Below, one piece after another: positions 44,024-55,603 of a DNA stretch of 64,000 bases. Source of the DNA: Pseudomonas fluorescens (GTDB lineage: Bacteria > Pseudomonadota > Gammaproteobacteria > Pseudomonadales > Pseudomonadaceae); NCBI RefSeq assembly GCF_000967965.1, contig NZ_LACC01000004.1:41335-105334 (forward strand), written 5' to 3'. A model generated the notes under the pieces. That model made no database searches. It was not told the DNA's origin and saw only the letters and a list, made by a program, of their open reading frames with translations. Made by a program: the position numbers and the translations under genes. The stretch's first letter is position 1. Every line of letters starts with the position of its first letter.

Positions 44024-45928
44024 TCAGGCCGATAGCTCGACCAACAGCTTGTTCAGACGGCGCACATAGGCCGCCGGGTCTTTCAAGCTGTCGCCGGCCG
44101 CCAGGGCCGCCTGATCGAAGAGGATGTGCGACAGGTCGCCGAAGCGCTCGTCACTCTGCTCGTTGTCGAGCTTCTCGATCAGCGGGTGAGCCGGGTTGAA
44201 TTCGAAAATCGGCTTCGAATCCGGAACCTTCTGGCCGCTCGCTTCCAGGATCTGGCGCATCTGCAAGCCCAGGTCCTGCTCGCCGATGGCCAGGATCGCC
44301 GGCGAATCGGTCAGGCGATGGGACACCCGCACTTCCGCAACGGATTCACCCAAGGCGGTCTTCAGACGCTCGACCAGACCTTCTTTGGCCTTGGCGACTT
44401 CTTCCGCGGCTTTCTTGTCCTCTTCCGAGTCCAGGTTGCCCAGGTCCAGGTCACCGCGCGCCACGTCGACGAAGCTCTTGCCGTCGAAGTCGCTGAGGTA
44501 GCTCATCAGCCACTCGTCGATACGGTCGGTCAACAGCAGCACTTCGATGCCTTTCTTACGGAAGACTTCCAGGTGCGGGCTGTTCTTGACCTGAGCGTAG
44601 GTTTCGCCGGTCAGGTAGTAGATCTTGTCCTGACCTTCCTTGGCGCGCGCCAGGTACTCGGTCAGGCCAACAACCTGCTCGCCATCGTCGCCATTGGTCG
44701 AAGCAAAACGCAGCAGGCCGGCGATTTTTTCCTTGTTGGCGAAATCTTCTGCCGGGCCTTCTTTCATGACCTGACCGAAGTTTTTCCAGAAGCCCTTGTA
44801 TTGCTCAGGCTCGTTCTTCGCCAGTTTTTCCAGCATGTCCAGGACGCGCTTGGTCAGCGCCGACTTCATCGAGTCGATGATCGGGTCTTTCTGCAGGATT
44901 TCCCGCGACACGTTCAGCGACAGGTCGTTGGAATCGACCACGCCTTTGATGAAGCGCAGGTACAGCGGCAGGAAGGACTCGGCCTGATCCATGACGAACA
45001 CGCGCTGCACGTACAGCTTCAGGCCTTTCGGCGCTTCACGCTGGTACAGGTCGAACGGCGCACGGGTCGGCACGTACAGCAGCGAGCTGTATTCGAGCTT
45101 GCCTTCGACCTTGTTGTGGCTCCAGCTCAGCGGGTTTTCGAAATCGTGAGCGATGTGCTTGTAGAACTCCTGGTATTCCTCGTCCTTGATCTCGGTACGC
45201 GGACGGGTCCACAGGGCGCTGGCGCGGTTGACGGTTTCCCACTCAACGGCCGGCTGCTCTTCGCCTTCGGCAGCGGCCACTTCTTTCGGCAGCTCGATCG
45301 GCAAGGCGATATGGTCGGAGTACTTCTTGATGATGTTGCGCAGGCGCCAGCCGTCGGCGAACTCGTCTTCACCGGATTTCAGGTGCAGGACGATGCGAGT
45401 GCCGCGTTCGGCCTTGTCGATGGTCGCAACTTCGAAATCGCCTTCGCCCTTGGACGACCAGTGCACGCCTTCGCTGGCAGCGCTGCCGGCACGACGGCTG
45501 TACACATCGACTTTGTCAGCGACGATGAATGCGGAGTAGAAACCGACACCGAACTGGCCGATCAGGTGCGAGTCTTTCTTCTGGTCGCCGCTCAGATGCT
45601 TCATGAAATCGGCGGTGCCGGACTTGGCGATGGTCCCCAGGTGGGTGATCGCGTCTTCGCGGCTCATGCCGATACCGTTGTCTTCGAGGGTGACGGTTTT
45701 AGCGTCCTTGTCGAAGCTAACGCGGATTTTCAGTTCGGCGCCACCTTCCAGCAGCTCGGGCTTGGCCAGGGCTTCGAAACGTAATTTGTCGACAGCGTCA
45801 GAGGCGTTCGAGATCAATTCGCGAAGGAAAATTTCCTTGTTGGAATACAGCGAATGGATCATGAGGTGCAGCAGCTGCTTCACCTCGGTCTGGAAGCCCA
45901 GGGTTTCCTTTTGAGTTTCCACACTCAT
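44024..45928 (-). CDS. htpG: Hsp90-family chaperone HtpG
   Basis: A 634-residue cytosolic chaperone starting [45 protein letters not shown]. The N-terminal GHKL ATPase contains the [23 protein letters not shown] and [18 protein letters not shown] motifs. The middle domain has PFDLY and QRVFVMDQ; the C-terminal dimerisation domain ends in LLVELSA. Normal length. A heat-shock-type promoter overlaps the end of the upstream thioesterase gene. Start 45928 has GGAG ten bases upstream. Confidence 0.97.
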   Translation of the reverse strand: MSVETQKETLGFQTEVKQLLHLMIHSLYSNKEIFLRELISNASDAVDKLRFEALAKPELLEGGAELKIRVSFDKDAKTVTLEDNGIGMSREDAITHLGTIAKSGTADFMKHLSGDQKKDSHLIGQFGVGFYSAFIVADKVDVYSRRAGSAASEGVHWSSKGEGDFEVATIDKAERGTRIVLHLKSGEDEFADGWRLRNIIKKYSDHIALPIELPKEVAAAEGEEQPAVEWETVNRASALWTRPRTEIKDEEYQEFYKHIAHDFENPLSWSHNKVEGKLEYSSLLYVPTRAPFDLYQREAPKGLKLYVQRVFVMDQAESFLPLYLRFIKGVVDSNDLSLNVSREILQKDPIIDSMKSALTKRVLDMLEKLAKNEPEQYKGFWKNFGQVMKEGPAEDFANKEKIAGLLRFASTNGDDGEQVVGLTEYLARAKEGQDKIYYLTGETYAQVKNSPHLEVFRKKGIEVLLLTDRIDEWLMSYLSDFDGKSFVDVARGDLDLGNLDSEEDKKAAEEVAKAKEGLVERLKTALGESVAEVRVSHRLTDSPAILAIGEQDLGLQMRQILEASGQKVPDSKPIFEFNPAHPLIEKLDNEQSDERFGDLSHILFDQAALAAGDSLKDPAAYVRRLNKLLVELSA

Positions 45929-45995
45929 GGTCATCAAACTCCAATCAGATGGCATAAGCCGCGACCTTGAGGGTCGACGGCGGGTTGTCCTCAGA

Positions 45996-46022
45996 GTTTG
46001 GGGCTGAGTTCAGGATTTCAAG
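45996..46022 (-). promoter_or_regulatory. Sigma-32 (heat-shock) promoter of htpG
   Basis: On the minus strand CTTGAA (plus 46017-46022) and CCCCAAAC (plus 45996-46003) are 13 bases apart, against a sigma-32 consensus of CTTGAA-N13/15-CCCCATNT. It starts inside the last codons of the thioesterase gene, about 65 bases before the htpG start codon. Confidence 0.85.
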
Positions 46023-46462
46023 GGCTCTTCGAGTTTGAAATGTGCACGGGCCGTGGCAATGGGTTCGGCTTCGGTGCTTTGCCAGGCGGTAATCGCCACA
46101 TTGGCGACCCGCCGACCCTGGCGCCAGACCTGGCATCGGGCCCAGGTATCGCGAAACTGCCCGGCTCGCAGGTAATCCAGGGAGAAGTCGATGATCTTCG
46201 GCACCCCGGGCGATCCGGTGAACACCAACAGGTGCAGCGCCGCGGCCAATTCCATGAAACCGGCGATCACACCGCCATGAATCGCCGGCAACAACGGGTT
46301 CCCAATGTTGTCCTTGTTCGCTGGCAGCTTGAACAGCAACTCATCCCCCACCCGTGAACATTCGACGCCGATCAACCGGGCATAGGGAATCAAATCCAGC
46401 AGCGAGGCGTAATCGCCCTGCTCATGGGCCTTTTGCAATTGCTCCTTCAACGACTCGCTCAT
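46010..46462 (-). CDS. PaaI-family hot-dog thioesterase
   Basis: A 150-residue hot-dog-fold protein. The HGGVIAGFMELAAALHLL segment (residues about 62-82) is the PaaI/YbgC-type H-G-G catalytic region, and DYLRAGQFRDTWARCQVWRQGRRVANVAI is the central helix-strand signature. It likely hydrolyses acyl- or aryl-CoA thioesters. Its start overlaps the upstream thioesterase stop as ATGA (46459-46462), so the two similar genes are coupled. Its C-terminal codons hold the -35 of the htpG promoter. Confidence 0.88.
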   Translation of the reverse strand: MSESLKEQLQKAHEQGDYASLLDLIPYARLIGVECSRVGDELLFKLPANKDNIGNPLLPAIHGGVIAGFMELAAALHLLVFTGSPGVPKIIDFSLDYLRAGQFRDTWARCQVWRQGRRVANVAITAWQSTEAEPIATARAHFKLEEPLKS

Positions 46463-46935
46463 TGCGCACCTCCGGCGACGGCGCCACCAAAGCCCTTGGT
46501 GCCCTTGATGTTCTTGCCCATGCGCATGAAAGTGCCCATCACATGGGCAATGGGTTGCCCGGGGTCATCCTGATAGGCGAAGCCACGGGCAAAAATCACA
46601 TCGGTGGTGACCCGATAGCACTGGGCAAAGCCGTAGACATCCTTATGCGGCTCGGCGGCGTGCATGTAGTCGATGCGCAGGTCGAGGGTCGGGCAGACTT
46701 CGAATTCCGGGAGCACGCAGAGGGTCGCCATGCCACAGGCGGTGTCCATCAGTGAGGTCAGCGCTCCACCATGAATCACACCGGTTTGCGGATTACCGAC
46801 GATCTGCGGGCTGTACGGCAGCACAATCGTCAGCCCTTCGTTGCTGGCGCTATGAACACTTAGTCCAAGTACCTGGCAATGTCGCAGCGCCGACAAAAAG
46901 CGCTTCGCGCGCTCAAAAACGGGGTTTTCGGCCAT
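46459..46935 (-). CDS. PaaI-family hot-dog thioesterase
   Basis: A 158-residue hot-dog protein with VIHGGALTSLMDTACGMATL (H-G-G ... D catalytic region) and CPTLDLRIDYMHAAEPHKDVYGFAQCYRVTTDVIFARGFAY. A paralogue of the coupled downstream gene; together they could form a heteromeric thioesterase or act separately. Start ATG 46935; the Shine-Dalgarno is weak. Single transcriptional unit with the 46010-46462 gene. Confidence 0.87.
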   Translation of the reverse strand: MAENPVFERAKRFLSALRHCQVLGLSVHSASNEGLTIVLPYSPQIVGNPQTGVIHGGALTSLMDTACGMATLCVLPEFEVCPTLDLRIDYMHAAEPHKDVYGFAQCYRVTTDVIFARGFAYQDDPGQPIAHVMGTFMRMGKNIKGTKGFGGAVAGGAQ

Positions 46936-47093
46936 TTGATAAAAACTCTTGTTTATGTCCGTACTGTGCGGTGGCGGTCCGGGTAAAAGTTCCGCATTAG
47001 AACAAACTTATATATCTGAAAGACTTAAGGAACTTAACCCTGATGCCTGGGCTCTTAATGCCAGTAGATGCTTTTCATCAGGAGAAACACCCC

Positions 47094-47363
47094 ATGCGTA
47101 AGACTTTAGCTATTGCCTTGATGTTGACCGCTTCCCTCGGTCTCGCTGCCTGCGATAAAAAATCCGAGGACAAAGCTCAAGATGCTAACCAACATGCTGA
47201 GCAAGCCCAGCAAAAAATGAACGAAGCTCAGGATAAAGTGAACGACGCGGCGAAAGAAAACGCCGAAGCCGCCAAAGATCAGGCTGCTCCGGCCGCTCCA
47301 GCCGCTCCAGCCGCTCCGGCTGCTCCGGCCGCTCCGGCCGCTCCGGAAGCACCTAAGAACTAA
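47094..47363 (+). CDS. Small lipoprotein with an Ala-Ala-Pro tail
   Basis: An 89-residue precursor: lipoprotein signal MRKTLAIALMLTASLGLAAC with lipidation Cys20, then an acidic, Gln/Asn/Ala-rich helix (KKSEDKAQDANQHAEQAQQK, heptad-like Ala spacing) and a C-terminal run of AAP triplets ending EAPKN. The layout (helix plus Pro/Ala spacer) suggests a cell-envelope spacer or Lpp-like protein, but no family is certain. AGGAG at 47080-47084 sets the start at 47094 rather than the in-frame 47043. Followed by an intrinsic terminator. Confidence 0.85.
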   Translation: MRKTLAIALMLTASLGLAACDKKSEDKAQDANQHAEQAQQKMNEAQDKVNDAAKENAEAAKDQAAPAAPAAPAAPAAPAAPAAPEAPKN

Positions 47364-47383
47364 TACGGTTTTTAGAGTGGCAA

Positions 47384-47417
47384 AAGAAAACCCGCCAAGT
47401 GCGGGTTTTCTTTTACC
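47384..47417 (+). terminator. Intrinsic terminator after the small lipoprotein gene
   Basis: AAAGAAAACCCGC pairs with GCGGGTTTTCTTT around CAAGT, with a U-rich tail on the plus strand and A-run in front for use by the convergent MAPEG gene. Confidence 0.92.
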
Positions 47418-47430
47418 TTGAAAAAATCGG

Positions 47431-47832
47431 TTAGAGCAAAATCGTTCGAAAAGTCGGACTAATCATCAACAACAGCGAACAGATTAATCCCACCAGCCAA
47501 ACCAGACTGCGCTGCCAGGCCAAGTCCTTCCAGTAACACACCAGGTAAATAACCCGCGTGATCACGAAGATGATCGCCAGGCCGTCGATCAGCCAGCCCG
47601 CCGTCTGCGTGGTATGCGCCATCAACACACCCACAGCGAACAATATGAAGGCTTCGAAACTATTCTGATGCGCCGCCAGCGCGCGGGCACCCAGGCCAGT
47701 GAGTTGCATCTGCTGTTGGCGCGGCAGGTGGTTATCGTAACCACCCTGCTCTTTCATGGCCCTGGTCACGGGCATTCGTGCCAGATAAATCAACACCGCA
47801 CTGATAAACACGCACCAGAATGGAATACTCAT
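47431..47832 (-). CDS. MAPEG-family membrane protein
   Basis: A 133-residue protein with four membrane helices. The MAPEG pattern is seen in ARMPVTRAMKEQGGYDNHLPR and the conserved QNSFEAFILFAVGVLMAH (N/E in helix 2), then RVIYLVCYWKDLAWQRSLVW. MAPEG proteins act in eicosanoid and glutathione metabolism in animals; bacterial roles are mostly unknown. The start at 47832 is translationally linked to the DUF599 gene stop (TGATG). Confidence 0.87.
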   Translation of the reverse strand: MSIPFWCVFISAVLIYLARMPVTRAMKEQGGYDNHLPRQQQMQLTGLGARALAAHQNSFEAFILFAVGVLMAHTTQTAGWLIDGLAIIFVITRVIYLVCYWKDLAWQRSLVWLVGLICSLLLMISPTFRTILL

Positions 47833-48569
47833 CAAGCAGCCTCTTTGATTACCTCCGGCAACGGCGCCTCTGTAGGGGTATAGACCATCACGTCGAGTAC
47901 GTCGGAATGAAACTCGCGGTGGTACAACACGAACACGACGCCGGCACTCATCAACATGAACAGCCATGGGCTGACGAACCAGGCCAGCATGGTCATACCG
48001 AAGTAGTAGGAACGCAGCCCGAAGTTGAACTGGTTGGCAGCCATGGAGATGACGCGGGCGGCGCGTAAAGCGAACGCCTTGCGTTCCTGCTCCGACACAT
48101 GGCGCTCGCCGACCATCGGCGCCGAACCCACCAGTACCGCCGCAAAGTTGTACTGGCGCATGCACCAGCTGAACGTGAAGAACGCATAGACAAACACCAG
48201 CGCCAGGCACAGCAACTTGATTTCCGACATGCCCTGGGACGCCTGTTGCACCATCGGGATATCCGCCAGCAACGATACCGCCCGCTCCGAAGCCCCGAGC
48301 ACCGTGAGAATGCCGGCCAGGATAATCAGCGTACTGGAGGCGAAGAACGAAGCATTGCGCTCCAGATTGCCGATCACGCTGGCATCGGCGATGCGGTTGT
48401 CGCGCAGCAGCATGCGGCGCATCCAGTCTTCACGATACAGGTGCAGCACACTGGCCAGGCACGCGGTGTCACGGCCTTTCCATGTGGCATAGCGGGTGTA
48501 CCCGCCCCAGCAGATAACGAACCAGACGGCGGCAAGAATGTGGATCAGGTTGGCTTGGATGAACGACAT
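47832..48569 (-). CDS. DUF599 family membrane protein
   Basis: A 245-residue protein with four to five hydrophobic helices (ANLIHILAAVWFVICWGGY, FFASSTLIILAGILTVLG, IKLLCLALVFVYAFFTFSW, YYFGMTMLAWFVSPWLFMLMSAGVVFVL). The family mark is RYATWKGRD near the start and SWCMRQYNFAAVLVGSAP in the middle. Function unknown. Start ATG 48569; a frame from 48626 has no support. Coupled to the downstream MAPEG gene, so the two membrane proteins may work together. Confidence 0.85.
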   Translation of the reverse strand: MSFIQANLIHILAAVWFVICWGGYTRYATWKGRDTACLASVLHLYREDWMRRMLLRDNRIADASVIGNLERNASFFASSTLIILAGILTVLGASERAVSLLADIPMVQQASQGMSEIKLLCLALVFVYAFFTFSWCMRQYNFAAVLVGSAPMVGERHVSEQERKAFALRAARVISMAANQFNFGLRSYYFGMTMLAWFVSPWLFMLMSAGVVFVLYHREFHSDVLDVMVYTPTEAPLPEVIKEAA

Positions 48570-48606
48570 GCAGGTCCTTGTGATGTAAATGCGGATTACA
48601 CAGACC

Positions 48607-48628
48607 CTGTGGGAGCTCGCTCCCACAA
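48607..48628. repeat. Single minimal REP palindrome
   Basis: TGTGGGAGCTCGCTCCCACA is a perfect near-palindromic REP core without its usual stem extension. Confidence 0.75.
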
Positions 48629-48685
48629 AGGGTGTTGCAGTGCTTCGACGTTAGCTCAACGGAAAAGACACCGCATCCCTCACAA

Positions 48686-48719
48686 AAAAATGCCCCGTAT
48701 CGATTGATACGGGGCATTT
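48686..48719 (-). terminator. Intrinsic terminator of brnQ
   Basis: ATGCCCCGTATC and GATACGGGGCAT pair around GATT; the A-run before it on the plus strand is the U-run after it on the minus strand. Confidence 0.92.
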
Positions 48720-48762
48720 CTGTTTCTGCTCAAGACCCGCTTGTGGCGAGCCTCGAAGCGAC

Positions 48763-50076
48763 TTAAGCCAAGGCTTCGGCGCGTTTGCCCAGCAGGCGAT
48801 CGCAAACCACCGCGACCACCAGTGTCATCACCGATGGCACCAGCCAGGCCAGGCCCTGCTCGCTCAGCGGCAGGTGGGCCATTTGCGTCGGCATCCAGTC
48901 CGCCAGGCCTGCACCCTTGAGGGCGTCGATCAGACCGAAGATGAACGACACCAGCATGACCGGGCCGAGGATACGACCCTGCTCATGCCAGAAGTCCTTG
49001 CAGAAGCTCAACGCCACCAGGACGATGCACGGTGGGTAGATCGCGGTGAGCACCGGGATCGAGAACGCAATCAGCTTGGTGAGGCCCAGGTTGGACACCA
49101 GCAGCGAGAACGCAGCGAGGATGATCACCAGTGTCTTGTAGGACAGCGGCACCACACGACTGAAGTACTCGGCGCAGGCACAGGTCAGGCCGACCGCGGT
49201 CACCAGGCACGCCAAGGAGATCAGCACGGCAAGGAAGCCGCTACCCAGCGAACCGAAGGTGTGCTGCACGTAAGCGTGCAATACCGCCGCGCCATTGGTA
49301 GCGCCAGCGGCCACTTCATGGCTGCCCGAACCGAGACGGAACAGGCTGACATACACCAGTGCCAGGCCGACACCGGCGATCAGGCCGGCGATGATCGCAT
49401 AACGGGTGATCAATGCTGGCGACTCAACGCCGCGGGAACGGATGGCGTTGACGATTACGATGCCGAACACCAGGGCGCCCAGGGTATCCATGGTCAGGTA
49501 ACCATTGATGAAGCCTTGGGAAAACGGCGCCGCCACGTATTCAGGCGTGGCTTGGCCAATGTCACCGGCCGGCAAGGCGAATGCTGCAATGCCCAGCACG
49601 GCCAGGGCAATGATCTTCAGCGGCGCGAGGAAGCGCCCTACGGTATCCAGCAAACGGCCTGGATACAGCGAGATGAAGAACACCAGCAGGAAGTACACCG
49701 AACTGTAGAGGAACAGCGCCAACGGGCTCTCCCCGGTCAGCGGCGCCAGGCCCACTTCGAAAGATACCGTCGCGGTACGTGGCGTCGCGAACAGCGGGCC
49801 AACAGCGAGGTAGCAAGCCGCTGCCAGCAGGCCACCGGCGACTTTACCGATCGGGCTGCTCAAGGCATCCATTGCACCGCCGACCTTGGCCAGCGCCACA
49901 ACGGTGATCACCGGCAGACCAACTGCCGTGACCAGGAAACCCATCGCCGCCATCCAGACATTAGGCCCGGACTGCAAACCGACGATAGGCGGGAAGATGA
50001 TGTTGCCAGCCCCGACGAACAGGGCAAACGTCATAAAACCAAGTGCCAGGATGTCCTGGCCTTTCAACACTTTCAT
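48763..50076 (-). CDS. brnQ: Branched-chain amino acid transporter BrnQ
   Basis: A 437-residue LIVCS-family Na+-coupled carrier of about twelve helices. The opening [33 protein letters not shown] and [18 protein letters not shown] are signature segments for this family. It imports leucine, isoleucine and valine. The start codon is well conserved but lacks a clear Shine-Dalgarno. An inverted repeat (ATTTCCCT/AGGGAAAT) lies in the upstream region and could be part of its control. Confidence 0.94.
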   Translation of the reverse strand: MKVLKGQDILALGFMTFALFVGAGNIIFPPIVGLQSGPNVWMAAMGFLVTAVGLPVITVVALAKVGGAMDALSSPIGKVAGGLLAAACYLAVGPLFATPRTATVSFEVGLAPLTGESPLALFLYSSVYFLLVFFISLYPGRLLDTVGRFLAPLKIIALAVLGIAAFALPAGDIGQATPEYVAAPFSQGFINGYLTMDTLGALVFGIVIVNAIRSRGVESPALITRYAIIAGLIAGVGLALVYVSLFRLGSGSHEVAAGATNGAAVLHAYVQHTFGSLGSGFLAVLISLACLVTAVGLTCACAEYFSRVVPLSYKTLVIILAAFSLLVSNLGLTKLIAFSIPVLTAIYPPCIVLVALSFCKDFWHEQGRILGPVMLVSFIFGLIDALKGAGLADWMPTQMAHLPLSEQGLAWLVPSVMTLVVAVVCDRLLGKRAEALA

Positions 50077-50317
50077 TAAGGAAATACCACACTACTGAAT
50101 CGGAATTTAGAGAGGGATTTCCCTATGGGTGAGGGAAATGCTGTCAGTCCGTATAAGACCGACCCTTTTAGCGCGTTGCCGCCTTGTGGGCCGCAGACGC
50201 AAAAATGGCGAGTAGCCTAACGAATTTGGATCAGAAACGCACTGTTAGAGGGCGAACATTCCGATGCACGACATTTTTGTGTCGCGTTTACATATCTAAT
50301 TTATTTACGCGGACCTC
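50077..50317. promoter_or_regulatory. brnQ upstream region with an inverted repeat
   Basis: No gene in this stretch. ATTTCCCT (50117-50124) and AGGGAAAT (50132-50139) form an 8-bp inverted repeat with a 7-base loop about 40 bases upstream of the brnQ start. Around it the sequence is AT-rich, as expected of a promoter. I do not see a riboswitch. Confidence 0.45.
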
Positions 50318-50466
50318 TGTGGCGAGGGGGCTTGCCCCCGTTCGACTGCGCAGCAGTCGTCAATCAGGCAAACGCGGTTCGCCTGACATCACGCGATTGC
50401 AGGTTTTTGGGGTCGTTTCGCAACCCAACGGGGCGATGCGGCGGTCCGACGAGCCCCCTCGCCACA
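50318..50466. repeat. 149-bp element with 15-bp terminal inverted repeats
   Basis: TGTGGCGAGGGGGCT at the left end (50318-50332) is exactly inverted at the right end (50452-50466). The inside holds a CTGCGCAG palindrome and a second short stem. It has no open frame. The layout, and its resemblance to intergenic repeat families known from fluorescens-group genomes, suggest a dispersed non-autonomous repeat. Confidence 0.75.
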
Positions 50467-50496
50467 AAAGCCCTGCGGACAACTGAAACCCCGGAA

Positions 50497-50528
50497 ACGA
50501 CAAAGGCCACCCGAAGGTGGCCTTTGTT
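50497..50528 (-). terminator. Intrinsic terminator of the sucCD transcript
   Basis: ACAAAGGCCACC / GGTGGCCTTTGT stem with a CGAA loop, ending 28 bases past the sucD stop. Confidence 0.9.
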
Positions 50529-50555
50529 TGGTGAAGCGTCAGCCAAGCACGAGGC

Positions 50556-51437
50556 TTACTTGACAGCCCAACCAGTCAGCTCGGCCAGGGCCTTGCCGAT
50601 GTCTGCCAGCGAACGCACGGTTTTAACGCCTGCGTCTTGCAGAGCAGCGAATTTCTCGTCTGCAGTGCCTTTGCCGCCAGAGATGATTGCGCCAGCATGG
50701 CCCATGCGCTTGCCCGGAGGAGCAGTCACACCAGCGATGTAGGAAACAACCGGCTTGGTCACGTGTGCCTTGATGTAGGCAGCCGCTTCTTCTTCAGCCG
50801 AACCGCCGATCTCACCGATCATCACGATCGCTTCGGTCTTCGGGTCTTCCTGGAACAGCTTCAGGATGTCGATGAAGTTCGAACCCGGGATCGGGTCACC
50901 ACCGATGCCGACGCAAGTCGACTGACCGAAACCGGCGTCAGTAGTCTGCTTCACAGCTTCGTAGGTCAGGGTGCCGGAACGGGAAACGATACCGACCTTG
51001 CCTGGCAAGTGAATGTGACCTGGCATGATGCCGATCTTGCATTCGCCTGGGGTGATCACGCCTGGGCAGTTAGGGCCGATCAGGACTACGCCCAGCTCGT
51101 CGCACTTAACTTTAGCGTCCAGCATGTCCAGGGTAGGAATGCCTTCGGTGATGCACACGATCAGTTTGATGCCGCCGAAGGCAGCTTCCAGGATCGAGTC
51201 TTTGCAGAAAGGAGCCGGAACGTAGATCACGCTGGCGGTGGCGCCAGTGGCAGCTACAGCGTCTTTCACGGTGTTGAACACTGGCAGGCCCAGGTGCTCG
51301 GTGCCGCCTTTGCCTGGAGTTACACCACCAACCATCTTGGTGCCGTACTCGATGGCTTGCTGGGTGTGGAAACTACCTTGCGAACCGGTAATACCCTGGC
51401 AGATAACTTTGGTGTCTTTATTGATCAGGACGCTCAT
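50556..51437 (-). CDS. sucD: Succinyl-CoA synthetase alpha subunit
   Basis: A 293-residue subunit: CoA-binding Rossmann start [36 protein letters not shown], the active-site histidine segment [24 protein letters not shown], and the [20 protein letters not shown] segment. Together with SucC it makes succinate and ATP/GTP from succinyl-CoA. Start ATG overlaps the sucC stop (TAATG). Last gene of the suc block; a terminator follows. Confidence 0.97.
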   Translation of the reverse strand: MSVLINKDTKVICQGITGSQGSFHTQQAIEYGTKMVGGVTPGKGGTEHLGLPVFNTVKDAVAATGATASVIYVPAPFCKDSILEAAFGGIKLIVCITEGIPTLDMLDAKVKCDELGVVLIGPNCPGVITPGECKIGIMPGHIHLPGKVGIVSRSGTLTYEAVKQTTDAGFGQSTCVGIGGDPIPGSNFIDILKLFQEDPKTEAIVMIGEIGGSAEEEAAAYIKAHVTKPVVSYIAGVTAPPGKRMGHAGAIISGGKGTADEKFAALQDAGVKTVRSLADIGKALAELTGWAVK

Positions 51438-52603
51438 TATTTGCCCTCCGCAGCTTTGACAACTTGTTGAGCAGCGTCGGTCAGGCTGGTAGCAGCGATA
51501 ATGTTCAAACCGCTTTCTGCCAGTACTTTAGCGCCCAGCTCAGCGTTGTTGCCTTCAAGGCGAACAACAACCGGGATTTTCACGCCGACTTCTTTCACAG
51601 CGCCGATGATGCCTTCGGCAATCATGTCGCAACGAACGATGCCGCCGAAGATGTTGACCAGTACTGCAGCGACGTTAGTGTCGGACAGGATGATCTTGAA
51701 CGCTTCAGTTACGCGTTCTTTGGTAGCGCCACCACCTACGTCGAGGAAGTTGGCTGGCTTGCCGCCATGCAGGTTGACGATGTCCATGGTACCCATGGCC
51801 AGGCCAGCACCGTTGACCATGCAACCGATGTTGCCTTCCAGCGCTACGTAGTTCAGTTCGAACTTGGCAGCGTGCGCTTCGCGCGGATCGTCCTGCGACG
51901 GATCGTGGAAAGTCTTCAGCTTAGGCTGACGGTACATGGCGTTGGCGTCGATGTTGATCTTGGCATCGAGGCAGTGCAGATCGCCGTCAGCCTTGATCAC
52001 CAGTGGGTTCACTTCCAGCAGGGCCAGGTCGTGATCCTTGAACAGTTTGGCCAGACCTACGAAGATCTTGGCGAACTGGGCAACTTGCTTGCCTTCCAGG
52101 CCCAACTGGAATGCCAGCTCGCGACCCTGGAATGGCTGAGCGCCAACCAGTGGATCGATAGTGGCCTTCAGAATTTTTTCTGGAGTGTCGTGAGCGATTT
52201 TCTCGATGTCCACGCCACCTTCGGTGGAAGCCATGAACACGATGCGACGGCTCGAACGGTCAACGACAGCGCCCAGGTACAGCTCTTTAGCGATATCAGT
52301 GCACGATTCAACCAGGATCTTGGTGACTGGCTGGCCATTGGCGTCAGTCTGGTAAGTCACCAGACGCTTGCCCAGCCACTGCTGTGCGAAGGCTTTGGCG
52401 TCTTCTTTGCTGCGAACCAGCTTTACGCCGCCCGCTTTACCGCGACCACCGGCGTGGACCTGGGCTTTGACAACCCACTCGCTGCCGCCGATTTTGTCGC
52501 AAGCTTCTGCTGCTGCTTCCGGGGTGTCTACCGCGTAACCGGTGGAAACTGGCAGGCCGTACTCAGCGAACAGCTGCTTACCCTGATACTCGTGAAGATT
52601 CAT
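51437..52603 (-). CDS. sucC: Succinyl-CoA synthetase beta subunit
   Basis: A 388-residue ATP-grasp subunit starting [25 protein letters not shown], with [20 protein letters not shown] and [19 protein letters not shown], and the late [18 protein letters not shown] segment. The start at 52603 matches the family; an in-frame ATG at 52651 is rejected. It follows lpd with a 198-base gap that holds hairpins but no clear terminator. Confidence 0.97.
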   Translation of the reverse strand: MNLHEYQGKQLFAEYGLPVSTGYAVDTPEAAAEACDKIGGSEWVVKAQVHAGGRGKAGGVKLVRSKEDAKAFAQQWLGKRLVTYQTDANGQPVTKILVESCTDIAKELYLGAVVDRSSRRIVFMASTEGGVDIEKIAHDTPEKILKATIDPLVGAQPFQGRELAFQLGLEGKQVAQFAKIFVGLAKLFKDHDLALLEVNPLVIKADGDLHCLDAKINIDANAMYRQPKLKTFHDPSQDDPREAHAAKFELNYVALEGNIGCMVNGAGLAMGTMDIVNLHGGKPANFLDVGGGATKERVTEAFKIILSDTNVAAVLVNIFGGIVRCDMIAEGIIGAVKEVGVKIPVVVRLEGNNAELGAKVLAESGLNIIAATSLTDAAQQVVKAAEGK

Positions 52604-52801
52604 GCTTTTTACCGTCTTCGTTAGGTACTGCGCATTCGGTGCTGCACTCATTCAAGTGCCGCACCACCTGTGACTGCTGCTTGCATAGCCTTTCCGGATA
52701 CCCGGTGCAGCTATGCAAGACTGCGTCCAGCGGATATTCCGCGGTGAGTCTTGCATGCAAGGCTCACGACGGGCCAAACCGCCGTGGTTTCTTATTATGT
52801 C
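52604..52801. other. Gap between lpd and sucC with imperfect hairpins
   Basis: 198 bases with no gene. The stretch has a GACTGCG...CGCGGTGAGTC-type imperfect stem and TTGCATAGC / GCTATGCAA inverted motifs (about 52681-52730), and an AAACC-GCCGT-GGTTT hairpin near 52778-52792. They may stabilise or process the suc mRNA, or hold a sucC promoter. Confidence 0.45.
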
Positions 52802-54343
<1,542 letters not shown>

Positions 54344-54345
<2 letters not shown>

Positions 54346-55561
54346 AGATATCCAGAAGAAGACGAGCCGGATCTTCCAGCAGGTTCTTGATGGTCACCAG
54401 GAAGGTCACAGCTTCTTTGCCATCGATCAGACGGTGATCGTAGGACAGTGCCAGGTACATCATCGGACGGATAACGACCTGACCGTTGATGGCCATCGGA
54501 CGCTGGATGATGTTGTGCATGCCCAGGATGGCTGCTTGTGGCGGGTTGACGATCGGGGTCGACATCATCGAACCGAAAGTACCACCGTTGGTGATGGTGA
54601 AAGTACCACCGGTCATTTCGTCCATCGACAGTTTGCCGTCGCGGGCTTTCTTGCCGAAGGTGGCGATGCCGCCTTCGATTTCAGCCAGGCTCATCAGTTC
54701 GGCGTTACGCAGAACCGGTACAACCAGGCCGCGATCGCTGGAAACTGCAACGCCGACGTCAGCGTAGCCGTGGTAAACGATGTCGCCGCCGTCGATCGAC
54801 GCGTTGACAGCCGGGAAGCGTTTCAGCGCTTCGGTGGCCGCTTTCACGAAGAACGACATGAAGCCCAGGCGCACGCCGTTGTGGGACTTCTCGAACAGGT
54901 CCTTGTACTTCGAACGCAGGGCCATGACTTCGGTCATGTCGACTTCGTTGAAAGTGGTCAGCATCGCCATGTTCGATTGAGCTTCAACCAGACGCTTGGC
55001 CACGGTGGCACGAACGCGGGTCATCGGTACGCGCTTCTCGATGCGATCGCCGGCAGCAAACACAGGAGCAGCGGCAGCCGGAGCAGCAGCCTTGGCAGGT
55101 GCGGCAGCCGGAGCAGCTTTCTTGGCTTCGACAGCGGCAACCACGTCTTCCTTGGTTACACGACCATCTTTGCCGGTGCCTTTGACGGAAGCCAGGTTGA
55201 TGCCGTTTTCTTCGGCCAGCTTGCGAGCAGCTGGAGCTGCGATAGCGTCTTCGTCAGCACCGGCAGCTGGAGCAGCGGTAGCAGCGGCCGGAGCAGCAGC
55301 GGCTGGAGCAGCGGCAGCGGCGCCGCCTTCAACGATGGAGCCCAGGACTTCGTCGGACAGAACGGTTTCGCCTTCGTTCTTGACGATAGCGCCCAGCACG
55401 CCGTCAGCAGTAGCCAACACTTCCAGCACGACTTTGTCGGTTTCGATGTCGACGATCAGTTCGTCGCGCTTGACCGCGTCGCCCGGTTGTTTGTGCCAGG
55501 TGGCAACGGTGCCATCGGCAACCGATTCCGGGAAAGTGGGGGCTTTGATCTCGATAGCCAT
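54344..55561 (-). CDS. sucB: 2-Oxoglutarate dehydrogenase E2 (dihydrolipoamide succinyltransferase)
   Basis: A 405-residue protein. Lipoyl domain (residues 1-80) with lipoylated Lys43 in [11 protein letters not shown], an Ala/Pro-rich linker, the E3/E1-binding domain ([33 protein letters not shown], about 110-145), a second linker, and the catalytic domain with [16 protein letters not shown] (active-site His/Asp). Transfers succinyl to CoA in the OGDH complex. Between sucA and lpd. Confidence 0.97.
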
Positions 55562-55603
55562 TGTCTGTGGTTCCTTAAATTCGGTTTCAGGTGCGCGAAG
55601 GCG

